Shown: piece by piece, positions 25,873-35,050 of the stretch
Numbering within the stretch: position 1 is the first letter of the stretch
How the letters are laid out: each line of letters starts with the position of its first letter
Translations under genes and position numbers: made by a program
The notes under the pieces: model-generated
Told to the model about the DNA's origin: nothing
Databases searched by the model: none
The model's input: only the letters and a program-made list of their open reading frames with translations
Assembly: GCF_016901135.1 (NCBI RefSeq)
Contig: NZ_JAFEVL010000075.1
Location: 62,001-126,000, forward strand
Direction of reading: 5' to 3'
DNA: 64,000 nt
From: Martinezella lusitana
GTDB lineage: Bacteria; Pseudomonadota; Alphaproteobacteria; Rhizobiales; Rhizobiaceae

Positions 25873-25904
25873 GATTGCCGGCCCTTACCTGAGCGCCGGC
25901 AATC
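25873..25904. terminator. Terminator hairpin between convergent ychF and the DUF2157 gene
   Basis: GATTGCCGGC and GCCGGCAATC form a perfect 10-bp stem with a 12-base loop. It overlaps the last codons and stop of the DUF2157 gene and lies 11 bases after the ychF stop, so it could serve both. Confidence 0.6.
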
Positions 25905-27003
25905 TTCCCTGTACGGATGCCGGCAGCAGCCGGACCGTGGCGCGGCGCAGATGCGGCCAGCCGACGCCGATCACCAACACGACAAGCCCGACGATCATCA
26001 GCACGATGAAGCTCACCTTGTCGAGCCCGGCATTGTTCTGCCGCAAAATGGTTCCGATCGCCACGCCGAGCGAAAGCAAACCAGCTGTTACGAAAGCACG
26101 CCTGTCGATGATCAGGCCGATCAGCATCATGATCGCCACGATGACGACGATGGTTGTCGCCTGCGCGTAGCTGCCACTCCCAATCTTGGTGAAAATGGTG
26201 TCGTCACTGCCGAACTCAAGCATGAATGCGAGCAGGTTCGCCGTATAAAGCAGCGCCGGCGCGGTCGCGAGATGCAGCCAGAAGGCAACGTCCGAGCGGC
26301 GTGTTACGCGCTGAGGATCGCGGAGATCGAAATACATCGCGACCGCGAATGTCCCGAGTGCCGCCGCAAACATGATGCAAATCGACAGCAGCGGGTAGGC
26401 AAGCACCACGTTCGGCGCGCCCGTCACCAGCCCTATGATATAGAAGACCGCCGCCAGCAACAGCGCGAACAGCGAGAAGAGCAGCATCGCCAGCGACAAC
26501 GGCACGCGGTAGCGCCAATAGAACAAAGCAAAGAGCGGCGGGAACGGAAGTGTCATCACCATCCAGTCCACCATGATGGCGCGGCCGTCGTCGGCCGGAC
26601 CGAGATAGACCACCGAGACGGTGATTATCCATTGCGCCAGCGCGATGGTCAGCGCCACGGCCGGAAGCGCCAGCCGCTGGCGACGCACCAGGATTTCGGC
26701 AAGGATGATAATCGCCGGCAGCGGCCCGAGGAAGCTCGTAAGCCCCCATAGCCCGGCAAGCAACACGATGATGCCGATGGTGATCAGGACATCATGAAAG
26801 CCTCGAATGAAGCGCGGCGCTTCACTGTCCTCCAGCGGATTCGTCAGATCATTGTCGCGCGGCTGCGAGAGACTGTTCCGAATGGCCGGTGCGCCGGCGC
26901 CGATATTACGCTCGGTCAGATAGGGCAAAAGCCGGATGGCTTGATCCGGAGAAATGATCCCCTCGCCAGCGGCGCCTTCCAGCGCGGTCTTGAGATCGCT
27001 CAT
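25885..27003 (-). CDS. DUF2157 multi-spanning membrane protein
   Basis: The 372-residue product has a soluble N-terminal part (SDLKTALEGAAGEGIISPDQAIRLLPYL) with a helix pattern typical of DUF2157, followed by about 9-10 membrane helices (for example LITIGIIVLLAGLWGLTSFLGP and FIVLMIVGLVVLVIGVGW). No enzyme motif is seen and the family has no assigned role. The start was placed at 27003 because AAGGA lies 6 bases ahead; the frame upstream is not protein-like. Its promoter region is shared with the divergent MaoC pair. Confidence 0.85.
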   Translation of the reverse strand: MSDLKTALEGAAGEGIISPDQAIRLLPYLTERNIGAGAPAIRNSLSQPRDNDLTNPLEDSEAPRFIRGFHDVLITIGIIVLLAGLWGLTSFLGPLPAIIILAEILVRRQRLALPAVALTIALAQWIITVSVVYLGPADDGRAIMVDWMVMTLPFPPLFALFYWRYRVPLSLAMLLFSLFALLLAAVFYIIGLVTGAPNVVLAYPLLSICIMFAAALGTFAVAMYFDLRDPQRVTRRSDVAFWLHLATAPALLYTANLLAFMLEFGSDDTIFTKIGSGSYAQATTIVVIVAIMMLIGLIIDRRAFVTAGLLSLGVAIGTILRQNNAGLDKVSFIVLMIVGLVVLVIGVGWPHLRRATVRLLPASVQGRLPALR

Positions 27004-27189
27004 GTCTGTCCTTGCTTCGTAACGATGTTGTGCAGCCTCATCATATTGCCGGGACACAATCAAGGGCTGCTGGGGGCACAGGCATGCATTCATCGCGTCT
27101 CTTCGTCCGCGGCTGTCGCGAAAATACTTGCGCCCTTCCTGCCTGGCATGCGATTGCGCACGGACGGAATGAGGAGGCTCGTGACGAAT

Positions 27190-27654
27190 ATGACGAAATT
27201 GGCATATGAGGATTTTCAGCAGGGGCAGGAATTTCCGCTCGGCCCAAAACATGTGACGGCGGCTGAAATTATCGAGTTTGCGAGTGAATTCGATCCGCAA
27301 CCGATGCACCTGGATGAGGAAGCGGGCCGCGCCAGCATCCTCGGCGGCCTTGCCGCCTCAGGCTGGCATACCTCGGCGATGTTCATGCGCATGATGTGCG
27401 ACTCCTATCTTCTCGAAGCCGATGCGCAAGGTGCGCCGGGCATCGACTTCATGGATTGGAAGAAGCCGGTTCTCGCTGATGATACACTGTCCGGTCGGTC
27501 CATCGTGCTGGAAGCACGTCCCATGCGCTCGCGCCCCGGCATCGGCATCGTCAAATTCCACCACGAGGTCGAGAACCAGCGCGGCGAGCTCGTCTGCCTC
27601 GGCGAGAACTCGACGATGATCCGCATGCGCGCCGGCGCGGAGGTATCGGCATGA
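27190..27654 (+). CDS. MaoC-like hotdog dehydratase, first of a pair
   Basis: The 154-residue protein has the R-hydratase pattern of the MaoC family: EIIEFASEFDPQPMHLDEEAG, containing the catalytic D and H, then GGLAASGWHTSAMFMRM and later DTLSGRSIVLEARPMRSRPG. Such proteins hydrate or dehydrate acyl-CoA or related thioesters. GTG at 27181 is an alternative start; GAGGAGG lies between the two candidates. Its stop overlaps the start of the second MaoC gene by 4 bases (ATGA), which implies coupled translation and probably a heterodimer. The substrate is unknown. Confidence 0.87.
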   Translation: MTKLAYEDFQQGQEFPLGPKHVTAAEIIEFASEFDPQPMHLDEEAGRASILGGLAASGWHTSAMFMRMMCDSYLLEADAQGAPGIDFMDWKKPVLADDTLSGRSIVLEARPMRSRPGIGIVKFHHEVENQRGELVCLGENSTMIRMRAGAEVSA

Positions 27655-28118
27655 AGATGAGCGAGCTCTATACCATCGGCGAACGGGTCGAGATCGGCAG
27701 CCATACCTTCACGCCCGAAAGCATCGTCCGTTTCGCATCGCGCTTCGATCCGCAGATCTTCCACATGGATGCCGAAGCGGCCAAGGAGACGCTGTTCGGC
27801 GGCCTTTGCGCCTCCGGCTGGCACAGCTGCGCCATGTGGATGCGCACCTTCGTCGATTTCTGGAAGGGCGAGACCATCAGGCTGATCGCGGAGGGCAAAA
27901 CGCCACCCAATCTCGGCCCCTCGCCTGGCTTCACGAAGTTACAATGGCTGCGCCCGGTCTTCGCCGGCGACACCATCGCCTATGGCGTCACCCTGCTCGC
28001 CAGCCGCCCTCTGGCCTCGCGCCCCGGCTGGACGCTCTACACGCTCGCCTGTGACGGCTCGAACCAGCACAGCATGCCGGCCCTGCGCTTCGAAAGCACC
28101 GTGCTGGCATTTGAATAG
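27651..28118 (+). CDS. MaoC-like hotdog dehydratase, second of a pair
   Basis: The 155-residue protein repeats the layout of its partner: ESIVRFASRFDPQIFHMDAEAAKETLFGG (D and H of the hydratase site), ASGWHSCAMWMRTFVDF, then KLQWLRPVFAGDTIAYGVTLLASRPLASRPG. It is fused by a 4-base overlap to the first MaoC gene. Both keep the catalytic D and H, so both halves could be active. The family usually acts on enoyl-CoA; nothing nearby gives the pathway. Confidence 0.88.
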   Translation: MKMSELYTIGERVEIGSHTFTPESIVRFASRFDPQIFHMDAEAAKETLFGGLCASGWHSCAMWMRTFVDFWKGETIRLIAEGKTPPNLGPSPGFTKLQWLRPVFAGDTIAYGVTLLASRPLASRPGWTLYTLACDGSNQHSMPALRFESTVLAFE

Positions 28119-28126
28119 GAATAGCG

Positions 28127-28159
28127 GGGGCAGCCGGCAAATTCTGCCCGGCGTGCCCC
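28127..28159. terminator. Terminator hairpin between the MaoC pair and apt
   Basis: GGGGCA with GCCGG pairs with CCGGC and TGCCCC (one bulge) around an 8-10-base loop between the convergent genes. It may act in both directions; T-runs are weak. Confidence 0.55.
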
Positions 28160-28171
28160 AACAGGCCCGGC

Positions 28172-28714
28172 TCAGTGACCGGCGAATTCCACCAGCGTAT
28201 GAACCGGCACATCAAGCGCTTCGAGCTTCTTGCGGCCGCCCAGATCCGGTAGGTCGATGACGAAGCAGGCAGCGACGACTTCGGCGCCGATCTGGCGCAG
28301 CAACTGCGTGGCGCCGACAGCCGTGCCACCGGTCGCGATCAGATCGTCCACGAGGATGACCCTTTCGCCTGGATTGACAGCGTCCCGGTGCATCTCCATC
28401 TCGTCGACGCCATATTCCAGGCTGTAGGCGATCCGGACGATATCGTGCGGCAGCTTGCCCTTCTTGCGGATCGGCACGAAGCCGGCCGAGAGCTGATGCG
28501 CCACCGCTCCCCCGAGAATGAAGCCGCGCGCTTCCATGCCGGCAACCTTGTCGATTTTCGTCCCGGCATAGGGATTCACCAGCCCATCAACTGCGCGACG
28601 AAACGCCTTGGCATTGCCAAGCATCGTGGTGATGTCGCGGAAGATGATACCGGGCTTAGGATAATCCGGAATGGAGCGAATGCTGGCAGCAAGCTCCGAA
28701 GCGATAGTGTTCAT
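28172..28714 (-). CDS. apt: Adenine phosphoribosyltransferase
   Basis: Apt salvages adenine by making AMP from adenine and PRPP. The 180-residue protein shows RSIPDYPKPGIIFRDITTML at the start, VAGMEARGFILGGAVAHQL, KKGKLPHDIV and the PRPP loop VILVDDLIATGGTA. Length and motifs are standard. It is transcribed in the same direction as petABC but separated from it by a strong terminator. Confidence 0.97.
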   Translation of the reverse strand: MNTIASELAASIRSIPDYPKPGIIFRDITTMLGNAKAFRRAVDGLVNPYAGTKIDKVAGMEARGFILGGAVAHQLSAGFVPIRKKGKLPHDIVRIAYSLEYGVDEMEMHRDAVNPGERVILVDDLIATGGTAVGATQLLRQIGAEVVAACFVIDLPDLGGRKKLEALDVPVHTLVEFAGH

Positions 28715-28782
28715 GAAATATGTACTCTCAGGCTATGATAGGGCCGGCCGCACCCTAGCAATACCCAGGCGCTATACCAACA

Positions 28783-28812
28783 AAAAAGGCGGCCCGGTTA
28801 GGCCGCCTTTTT
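28783..28812 (-). terminator. Rho-independent terminator of the petABC operon
   Basis: On the minus strand a 7-bp GC stem (GGCGGCC with GGCCGCC) extended by A-T pairs encloses a 6-base loop and ends in six T residues. It lies 19 bases after the petC stop. The stem has A and T tracts on both sides, so it could also work on the plus strand. Confidence 0.9.
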
Positions 28813-28830
28813 CCCGAAAAGCAGAAAGGC

Positions 28831-29697
28831 TCAGTGAGCGCCAGCCTTGGCATAGATCGACCGCTTGGTGAGGTAGATCAACACTGAGAAGATCAGCAGG
28901 AATACGATGACCATGAAGCCGAGGTGCTTGCGATCCTCCAGATGCGGCTCGGAAGTCCACATCAGGAAGGCAGACACGTCGCGTGCATACTGGTCGACCG
29001 TCTGCGGCGAGCCGTCGTCGTAGGTCACCTGCCCATCCGAAAGCGGCTTCGGCATCGCAAAGGTCGCAGCCGCATCGAAATACGGATTGTAATGCGAATT
29101 CTGCGGCACCTTGAAATCGGCCGGCGCATCTTCATAGCCGGTCAGCAGCGAGTAGATGTAGTCCGGGCCGCCTTCCTGATACTGCGTGAAGATATCGAAA
29201 ATGAACTGCGGGAAGCCGCGTTCGATTTCGCGCGCCTTGGCAAGCAGCGACATGTCAGGCGGAACGGCCCCGTTGTTGGAGGCAGCAGCAGCCTCGTCGT
29301 TCGGGAACGGCGAGTTGAAATGATCTGATGGAACCGCCTTACGGGTGAACATCTCACCCTGAGGGTTCGGCCCGTCCTGCACCTCATAATTGGCGGCGAA
29401 AGCCTTTACCTGTGCGTCCGTATAGCCGAGATCACCCAGCGTGCGGTAAGCCACCAGCTTCATCGAGTGGCAGGCGGAACAGACTTCCGTGTAGACCTTG
29501 AGGCCACGCTGCAGCTGCGCCTTGTCGTAATAGCCGAACGGGCCTGAGAAGGACCAATGCTGTTCGCGCGGCTCCTTCAGCGGATAGTGCGGCGTCTCGC
29601 TTTCCGCCGCAGGCTTCGTTTCCGCGGCAAAGGCGGCAACGGTAGCCGGACCGCCAATGAGCGTGAGCGACAGAAGGCCGACAATAAGTTTTTTCAT
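28831..29697 (-). CDS. petC: Cytochrome c1 of the bc1 complex
   Basis: Cytochrome c1 carries electrons from the Rieske protein to a soluble cytochrome c. The 288-residue product has a Sec signal peptide (about 1-25), one c-type haem site EVCSACHSMKLVAYR (C73, C76, H77), the probable axial methionine in ATFAMPKPLSDGQV and a C-terminal membrane anchor (about 258-276: FMVIVFLLIFSVLIYL). Unlike the fused rhizobial/Bradyrhizobium fbcH type, it is separate from cytochrome b. It is the last gene of petABC, 22 bases after petB. Confidence 0.97.
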   Translation of the reverse strand: MKKLIVGLLSLTLIGGPATVAAFAAETKPAAESETPHYPLKEPREQHWSFSGPFGYYDKAQLQRGLKVYTEVCSACHSMKLVAYRTLGDLGYTDAQVKAFAANYEVQDGPNPQGEMFTRKAVPSDHFNSPFPNDEAAAASNNGAVPPDMSLLAKAREIERGFPQFIFDIFTQYQEGGPDYIYSLLTGYEDAPADFKVPQNSHYNPYFDAAATFAMPKPLSDGQVTYDDGSPQTVDQYARDVSAFLMWTSEPHLEDRKHLGFMVIVFLLIFSVLIYLTKRSIYAKAGAH

Positions 29698-29719
29698 CGT
29701 TTTCTTCCTCTATCGCCGG

Positions 29720-30994
29720 TTATGCTTGAACCGGGGTGGCAACTTTACCGCCCTGCTTTTCAAGAACCGCTTCCGTAATCGAGTTGGGAACGCGCCTCGG
29801 TGTCTCGACTATGCCAAGCACCGGCATGGCGACGAGGAAGAAGAGGAAGTAGAACAATGTCGCGAACTGCGCAGCCGTGGTGTAGATCCCTTCCGCCGGC
29901 TGCGAGCCCAGCCAACCGAGCAGGATGGCATCGGCGACGAACAGCCAGAAGAACAGCTTGTACCAGGGACGATAGACGGCCGAACGAACCTTCGACGTAT
30001 CGAGCCAGGGCAGGAAGAACAGCACGATGATCGCGCCGAACATCGTCAACACGCCGCCGAGCTTGGAGTCGATCGGCCCGATGTTGAAGGTGATCGACCG
30101 CAGCATCGCGTAGAACGGCAGGAAGTACCATTCCGGAACGATGTGGGCCGGCGTCTTCAGCGGATTTGCCGGGATATAGTTATCGGCGTGACCGAGGAAA
30201 TTCGGCAGGTAGAAGACGAAATAGGCGAACACCAGCAGGAAGATCGAAACGCCAAGCGCGTCCTTGAGCGTAGCGTAGGGTGTGAAGGCCACGGTATCGG
30301 TCTTCAGCTTGACCTCGACGCCGGTCGGGTTCGTCTGGCCGGTCACATGCAGCGCCCAGATGTGCAGGATGACGACGCCGGCGATCATGAACGGCAGCAG
30401 GTAGTGCAGCGAGAAGAAGCGGTTGAGCGTCGGATCATCGACGGCAAAGCCGCCGAGCAGGAAGGTCTGGATCCAGTCGCCGACCCAGGGGAACGCCGAG
30501 AAGAAGCCGGTAATAACCGTGGCACCCCAGAAGGACATCTGGCCCCAGGGCAGAACATAGCCCATGAAGGCTGTCGCCATCATCAGCAGATAGATGATCA
30601 CGCCGAGGATCCAGAGGATTTCGCGCGGCGCCTTGTAGGAGCCATAGTAGAGGCCGCGGGCGATGTGGAGATAAACAGCAACGAAGAAGAAGGACGCGCC
30701 GTTGGCATGCATGTAGCGCAGCAGCCAGCCGTGGTTGACGTCGCGGACGATCTTTTCGACCGAATTGAAAGCAACGGTCGTATCCGCCGCATAATGCATG
30801 GCAAGGACGACACCGGTCAGGATCTGCAGAACCAGCATGACGGCCAGCATCGCGCCGAACGTATAGGCATAGTTCAGGTTGCGCGGAACCGGATAGGCAA
30901 TGAAACTGTCATAGACCATACGCGGCAGCGGTAACCGTGCGTCGACCCATTTTTCGAGCCCTGTGGATGGCTCGTAAGACGAATGAGTACTCAT
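29720..30994 (-). CDS. petB: Cytochrome b of the bc1 complex
   Basis: Cytochrome b oxidises ubiquinol at the Qo site and carries two b haems. The 424-residue protein has the four haem ligands at about H96, H110, H197 and H211, the PEWY motif (HIVPEWYFLPFYAMLRS) of the Qo site, and eight or nine membrane helices. Start and length match alphaproteobacterial cytochrome b not fused to c1. It lies 14 bases after petA and 22 before petC in one operon. Confidence 0.98.
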   Translation of the reverse strand: MSTHSSYEPSTGLEKWVDARLPLPRMVYDSFIAYPVPRNLNYAYTFGAMLAVMLVLQILTGVVLAMHYAADTTVAFNSVEKIVRDVNHGWLLRYMHANGASFFFVAVYLHIARGLYYGSYKAPREILWILGVIIYLLMMATAFMGYVLPWGQMSFWGATVITGFFSAFPWVGDWIQTFLLGGFAVDDPTLNRFFSLHYLLPFMIAGVVILHIWALHVTGQTNPTGVEVKLKTDTVAFTPYATLKDALGVSIFLLVFAYFVFYLPNFLGHADNYIPANPLKTPAHIVPEWYFLPFYAMLRSITFNIGPIDSKLGGVLTMFGAIIVLFFLPWLDTSKVRSAVYRPWYKLFFWLFVADAILLGWLGSQPAEGIYTTAAQFATLFYFLFFLVAMPVLGIVETPRRVPNSITEAVLEKQGGKVATPVQA

Positions 30995-31008
30995 GATTCA
31001 GCTCCCCC

Positions 31009-31587
31009 TCAACCGACCTTGATCTTTTTTTCTGCGGTGAACGCATATTGCGGAATGGCGAGGTTCTGCGGCGCCGGCCCATGGCGGATGCGACCGGCGG
31101 TGTCATAGACCGAACCGTGACAGGGACAGAACCAACCACCATATTCCCCAGCCTGGCCGAGCGGTATGCAACCGAGATGGGTGCAGACGCCGATCATCAC
31201 GAGCCAGTTTTCCTTGCCATCACCCGCCGAACGCGCGACATCCGTCGCTTGCGCATCCGCCGGCAGGTTGGCATTGCGGGCGACAGGGTCCTTCAGATCC
31301 GAGATCTGCGTGCCCTTGGCATCGTCGATTTCCTTTTGCGTGCGGTTGCGAATGAAAACGGGCTTGCCGCGCCATTTCACCGTCAGAGACATGCCAGGCT
31401 CCAGGCTCGACACGTCGACTTCGATGGAAGCAAGAGCGAGTGTGGATGCGTCCGGCCGCATCTGATCGATAAACGGCCAGGCTACGGCAACCGCGCCCAC
31501 TGCGCCGGCCATTCCTGTCGTCAAATAAAGGAAATCGCGGCGAGTTGGCTCGCCGGTGGACTCACTTGTCGTACTATGCTCGCTCAA
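31009..31587 (-). CDS. petA: Rieske iron-sulfur subunit of the bc1 complex
   Basis: The Rieske protein moves an electron from ubiquinol to cytochrome c1. The 192-residue product has a twin-arginine type start (RRDFLYLTTGMAGAVGAVAV, about 16-35) that also serves as membrane anchor, and the cluster motifs CTHLGC (C135, H137, C140) and CPCHGS (C154, C156, H157). It is the first gene of petABC. The 467-base region 31588-32054 ahead of it should hold the operon promoter; I could not identify a convincing FnrL site there. Confidence 0.98.
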   Translation of the reverse strand: MSEHSTTSESTGEPTRRDFLYLTTGMAGAVGAVAVAWPFIDQMRPDASTLALASIEVDVSSLEPGMSLTVKWRGKPVFIRNRTQKEIDDAKGTQISDLKDPVARNANLPADAQATDVARSAGDGKENWLVMIGVCTHLGCIPLGQAGEYGGWFCPCHGSVYDTAGRIRHGPAPQNLAIPQYAFTAEKKIKVG

Positions 31588-32054
31588 GGCTGGACATCCT
31601 CTTCCGCAAAACCGCGGCAGAGCCGCGGTACCCCCTCACTAACGACGAATCAACGCGACCATAATTCCGCCATAGATTCCTCCGTAACCCGCTGCGTTCT
31701 AAGCTTGATCGCAAATTATGTCCAGTCTTGGCAAGGGGAGAGGGCACAATGTCGCGGCAAAACTGCGCTATTCGGTCGCAAGGCCGCAGCTTAAAATCGC
31801 GAGCTTTAGTCAAGCGACCCTAAGCGCATGAAAAAACGAGCGATTCAGATAATATATTTTTATGATGCAGGGCAAAATAAACAGTGATTTCAATGCTGCA
31901 TTGCGGCATAAGCGGTAGCGACGCTGCGTCCGACATATAATAAGCTTGCCTTTCTACCTCTTAAAACTGAATGGATTTAGCGCGCGATTTATGAACGATT
32001 GACGCCGTTGCTGCGCGTCGTCAAAGCGCCGAAAACGAAGCACGAGAACCTCTC
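31588..32054. other. Intergenic region between petA and the phosphatase-family gene
   Basis: This 467-base stretch separates divergent genes and turns AT-rich between about 31840 and 31990. It must contain the promoters of petABC and of the gene at 32055, but no promoter element, RNA gene or conserved reading frame stands out. A 19-codon frame at 31828-31887 has no ribosome-binding site. Confidence 0.5.
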
Positions 32055-32996
32055 ATGAGACATACGGTTTATTGCGTTCTATGTGTCCTCGCCACTTTAG
32101 CGCTCGGCATGCTCGTGGCACGCTACGTAGCCGATTCCTGGATACTGGCCTTCTTTGAGAGCCTGCAGACCCACATTAGCCTGTTCGCGATCGTGCTCGC
32201 CTTGATCGCGCTTGTTTTCAAACGGCACTGGTATGCGATGTTCCTGGTGTTAGTCGGTGTCGCGCTGCTGGTGCATTCCGTCGTCATGCTCCAAGAATAT
32301 GCCGCCCCCTCCTTCATCGCCCCGGCGGAAGCCTCGGTCGGAAGCTTCAGGCTCCTCTCCTTCAACATAGAGGACAGCAACTTCGAGAACGGCGCACGCA
32401 TCGCCGACCTTATCGTCGGCTCGAAGGCCGATGTCGTCGAGATCTTCGAGGCAGGCCCGATCTTTTCGCAGATGGATCGCATCACGCAGGTCTATCCCTA
32501 CCGCATCGGCTGTGGCGTGATGACGTCCGATTGCGACTCGCTGATGCTGTCGAAGAGGCCGTTCCAGACGCAGCTCATGCGCAGCCTCGGCAGCCTTTGG
32601 GACAATCGCTTCATTCTCGCCACCATCGACATGGACGGGCGGCCCGTCAATTTCGCATCGGTCCATCTGAGCAAGCCCTATTTCGACGCCTTCCATCAGG
32701 TCGAACTCGATCTTCTCGGCCCGATCCTTGGCGACGTGAAAGGGCCGTTGATCCTGGCTGGCGATTTCAACGCGTCGGTCATCGCGCCCGATATGCGCGA
32801 CTTCCTGGCCGCAACCGGCCTGCGCCACGCCTTCCCCGAGCCGGCCACCTGGCCGATCGAGGCCGGCGCCTACGGCATCACCATCGACCATGTGTTCGGA
32901 CGCCCGCCGCTGCGGCTGGTATCCGTAAAGCAGATACCCGACGCCATGGGCTCGAACCATTTCGGCCTGATGACGGAGTTCAGCGTACCCCGATAA
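32055..32996 (+). CDS. Endonuclease/exonuclease/phosphatase family membrane protein
   Basis: The 313-residue protein begins with about three membrane helices (1-85), followed by an EEP-fold catalytic domain, probably facing the periplasm. The metal and catalytic motifs are LLSFNIEDSN, VVEIFEAGP, VHLSKP, LAGDFNAS and IDHVFG with GSNHFGLMTEF at the end. Proteins of this type are nucleases or phosphodiesterases of lipids or DNA; the substrate cannot be told. It stands alone, converging on the ABC exporter at 33042. Confidence 0.9.
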   Translation: MRHTVYCVLCVLATLALGMLVARYVADSWILAFFESLQTHISLFAIVLALIALVFKRHWYAMFLVLVGVALLVHSVVMLQEYAAPSFIAPAEASVGSFRLLSFNIEDSNFENGARIADLIVGSKADVVEIFEAGPIFSQMDRITQVYPYRIGCGVMTSDCDSLMLSKRPFQTQLMRSLGSLWDNRFILATIDMDGRPVNFASVHLSKPYFDAFHQVELDLLGPILGDVKGPLILAGDFNASVIAPDMRDFLAATGLRHAFPEPATWPIEAGAYGITIDHVFGRPPLRLVSVKQIPDAMGSNHFGLMTEFSVPR

Positions 32997-33041
32997 GGCC
33001 TTGATGCCGCAGGATGTTCGTCGTTGGTGACAGCAAGAGGG

Positions 33042-34904
33042 CTATTCGGCGTCGGCCGCTATGAAGCCACCGGATTGGCGTGCCCAGAGCTCGGAATAGA
33101 GGCCGCCGCAGGCGATCAGCGCCTCGTGGGTCCCTTCCTCGATGATCTTGCCCTTGTCGACCACGATCAGTCGGTCGAGCTTGGCAATGGTCGACAGCCG
33201 ATGGGCGATCGCCAACACGGTCTTGCCCTTCATCAGCGTGTCGAGATTGGACTGCAAGGCAGCCTCGACCTCCGAATCCAGCGCCGACGTCGCCTCATCA
33301 AGCACCAGGATCGGCGCATCCTTCAGCATGACGCGCGCAATCGCGATACGCTGGCGCTGGCCTCCCGAAAGCTTGACGCCGCGCTCGCCGACATGGGCCG
33401 CATAGGCCGCTCGCCCTTTTTGATCTTCCAGATCGATGATGAACTTGTCTGCCTCCGCCTGGCGCGCGGCCTCCACCATTAGCTCGTCGCCGGCATCCGG
33501 GCGGCCGAAAAGAATGTTGTCGCGAATAGAGCGGTTCAGAAGGGCGGTATCCTGCGTCACCATGCCGACCGCACCGCGCAGCGACTCCTGTCGCACGCCG
33601 GCGATGTCCTGACCGTCGATCAGGATGCGACCCCCTTCAAGATCGTAGAAGCGCAGCAGCAGATTGACGAGTGTCGTCTTGCCGGCCCCCGAACGGCCTA
33701 CGATGCCGACCTTCTCGCCGGCGCGCACGCTGAGGGAGAAATTGTCGATGATGCCGCCGCCGCGCCCGTAGTGAAAGGTCACATCCTCGAAGCGTATCTC
33801 GGGGCCGCTGATGGTCAGGTCCTTGGCGCCGGCCCGGTCGACCAGGCCGATGGGCTCGGAGATCATCTCGGCCGAATTCTGGATCGTGCCGAGATTGCGC
33901 ATGATGGCGTTGAACTGCGACATCATGCGGCCGAAGAGCATGTTCAGCCGCAGCACCATGCTGAGCGTGAAGGCGACGCCGCCGGTCGAGATCGCCCCCG
34001 ACAGCCAGAGATGCACGGCCAGCGCGCCGATGGTCGTGATCATCACGCCCGATAGCAGGGCGAGCGAAGAACGCACGCCCGTCAACAGCCGCGTGAAGGG
34101 CATGACAGCCGCCTGGAAACGATCGAAGCCGTTGCGGATATAGTCGTCGTTCTGCTCCTCACGTCCGAAGAGCTTCAGCGTCTGGATATTGGCATAGGCA
34201 TCGACCATGCGGCCGTTCAGCATCGAGGATGCCTCCGCAGCATTGCGCGCATGCCGCCGGATACGCGGCACGAAGTGGCGGGCCAGCAGCGAGAAGATGC
34301 CGATCCACACCGTGATCACCAGCGCCAGCCGCCAGTCAAGCCTGCCAACCAGCGCGATGGTCGATGCGGCATAGATGATGATGAACCAGACCACCTGCAG
34401 CAGCGACACGACAAGATCACCTGTCGCCTGGCCCGCCGACCAGACCTTGGTGACGACGCGCCCTGAAAAATCGTTCTGGAAGAACTCGACCGATTGCCTG
34501 GCCACATGCCGATAGGCCTGCCAGCGCACAAGATTGAGAAAGCCGGGTACGACGACCTGCTCCTCGACAAGCGCGCCGAGGCTGACGACCACGAAACGGA
34601 CCACCAGAACGACGAAGACCATGCCGAGGAGCATTCCCCCGTGGCCGGCGAGCAGCCCGCCCCATCCCTCGCCCGGATTTACCTTGTCCAGAATGTCGAC
34701 CAGATGGCCGACGAACCAGAACAGCGCCGCCTCGAGCATGGCCACGGCACCGCCGAGCGCCGCCATCGCCAGGAACGGTCCTTTCGCCTGGCTGACATAG
34801 TACCAGATGAAGGCCCCAAGCGACCGCGGCGGCCGGAGATCGCCGCTGCGGTAATAGGGATCAATCCACGTCTCGAACAGACGGTACACGGAACGGATGA
34901 ACAT
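33042..34904 (-). CDS. ABC exporter half-transporter (permease-ATPase), first of a pair
   Basis: The 620-residue protein is an ABC-B type half transporter: a cytoplasmic start, six membrane helices (about 35-320), then an ATPase domain with Walker A GRSGAGKTTLVNLLLRF, signature LSGGQRQR, and Walker B ILVLDEATSALDSEVE. The ATG at 34904 is preferred over the GTG at 34934. It shares order and many motifs with the next gene upstream (35051-36904), so the two may form a heterodimeric exporter of drugs or lipids. A terminator separates the two, so they may be transcribed apart. Confidence 0.93.
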   Translation of the reverse strand: MFIRSVYRLFETWIDPYYRSGDLRPPRSLGAFIWYYVSQAKGPFLAMAALGGAVAMLEAALFWFVGHLVDILDKVNPGEGWGGLLAGHGGMLLGMVFVVLVVRFVVVSLGALVEEQVVVPGFLNLVRWQAYRHVARQSVEFFQNDFSGRVVTKVWSAGQATGDLVVSLLQVVWFIIIYAASTIALVGRLDWRLALVITVWIGIFSLLARHFVPRIRRHARNAAEASSMLNGRMVDAYANIQTLKLFGREEQNDDYIRNGFDRFQAAVMPFTRLLTGVRSSLALLSGVMITTIGALAVHLWLSGAISTGGVAFTLSMVLRLNMLFGRMMSQFNAIMRNLGTIQNSAEMISEPIGLVDRAGAKDLTISGPEIRFEDVTFHYGRGGGIIDNFSLSVRAGEKVGIVGRSGAGKTTLVNLLLRFYDLEGGRILIDGQDIAGVRQESLRGAVGMVTQDTALLNRSIRDNILFGRPDAGDELMVEAARQAEADKFIIDLEDQKGRAAYAAHVGERGVKLSGGQRQRIAIARVMLKDAPILVLDEATSALDSEVEAALQSNLDTLMKGKTVLAIAHRLSTIAKLDRLIVVDKGKIIEEGTHEALIACGGLYSELWARQSGGFIAADAE

Positions 34905-35018
34905 GCGAGCGATATAGGGAATTTCCGAGGCCACGCAAAGTAAAGGCGGGCCGCCAGAAAGGTTACATTTTCGTTAGGATTGGATGCGGCGGGCTCACCA
35001 CGAATGAGGCGCCAACAG

Positions 35019-35042
35019 AAAGGGCGGCCGAAGCCGCCCTTT
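35019..35042 (-). terminator. Terminator between the two ABC exporter genes
   Basis: A perfect 10-bp stem (AAAGGGCGGC with GCCGCCCTTT) closed by a TTCG tetraloop on the minus strand lies 9 bases after the stop of the gene at 35051-36904. The flanking T tract is short. Confidence 0.8.
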
Positions 35043-35050
35043 CCTTATGC

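Noticed and set aside
31828..31887. A 19-codon frame upstream of petA (MKKRAIQIIYFYDAGQNKQ)
   Set aside because: It has no ribosome-binding site and lies in an AT-rich stretch on the opposite strand to petABC, where stops are rare by chance only at this scale.
31588..32054. An FnrL or Irr/RirA box before petABC
   Set aside because: Only half-sites such as TTGAT at about 31707 were found, without a symmetric partner at the right spacing.
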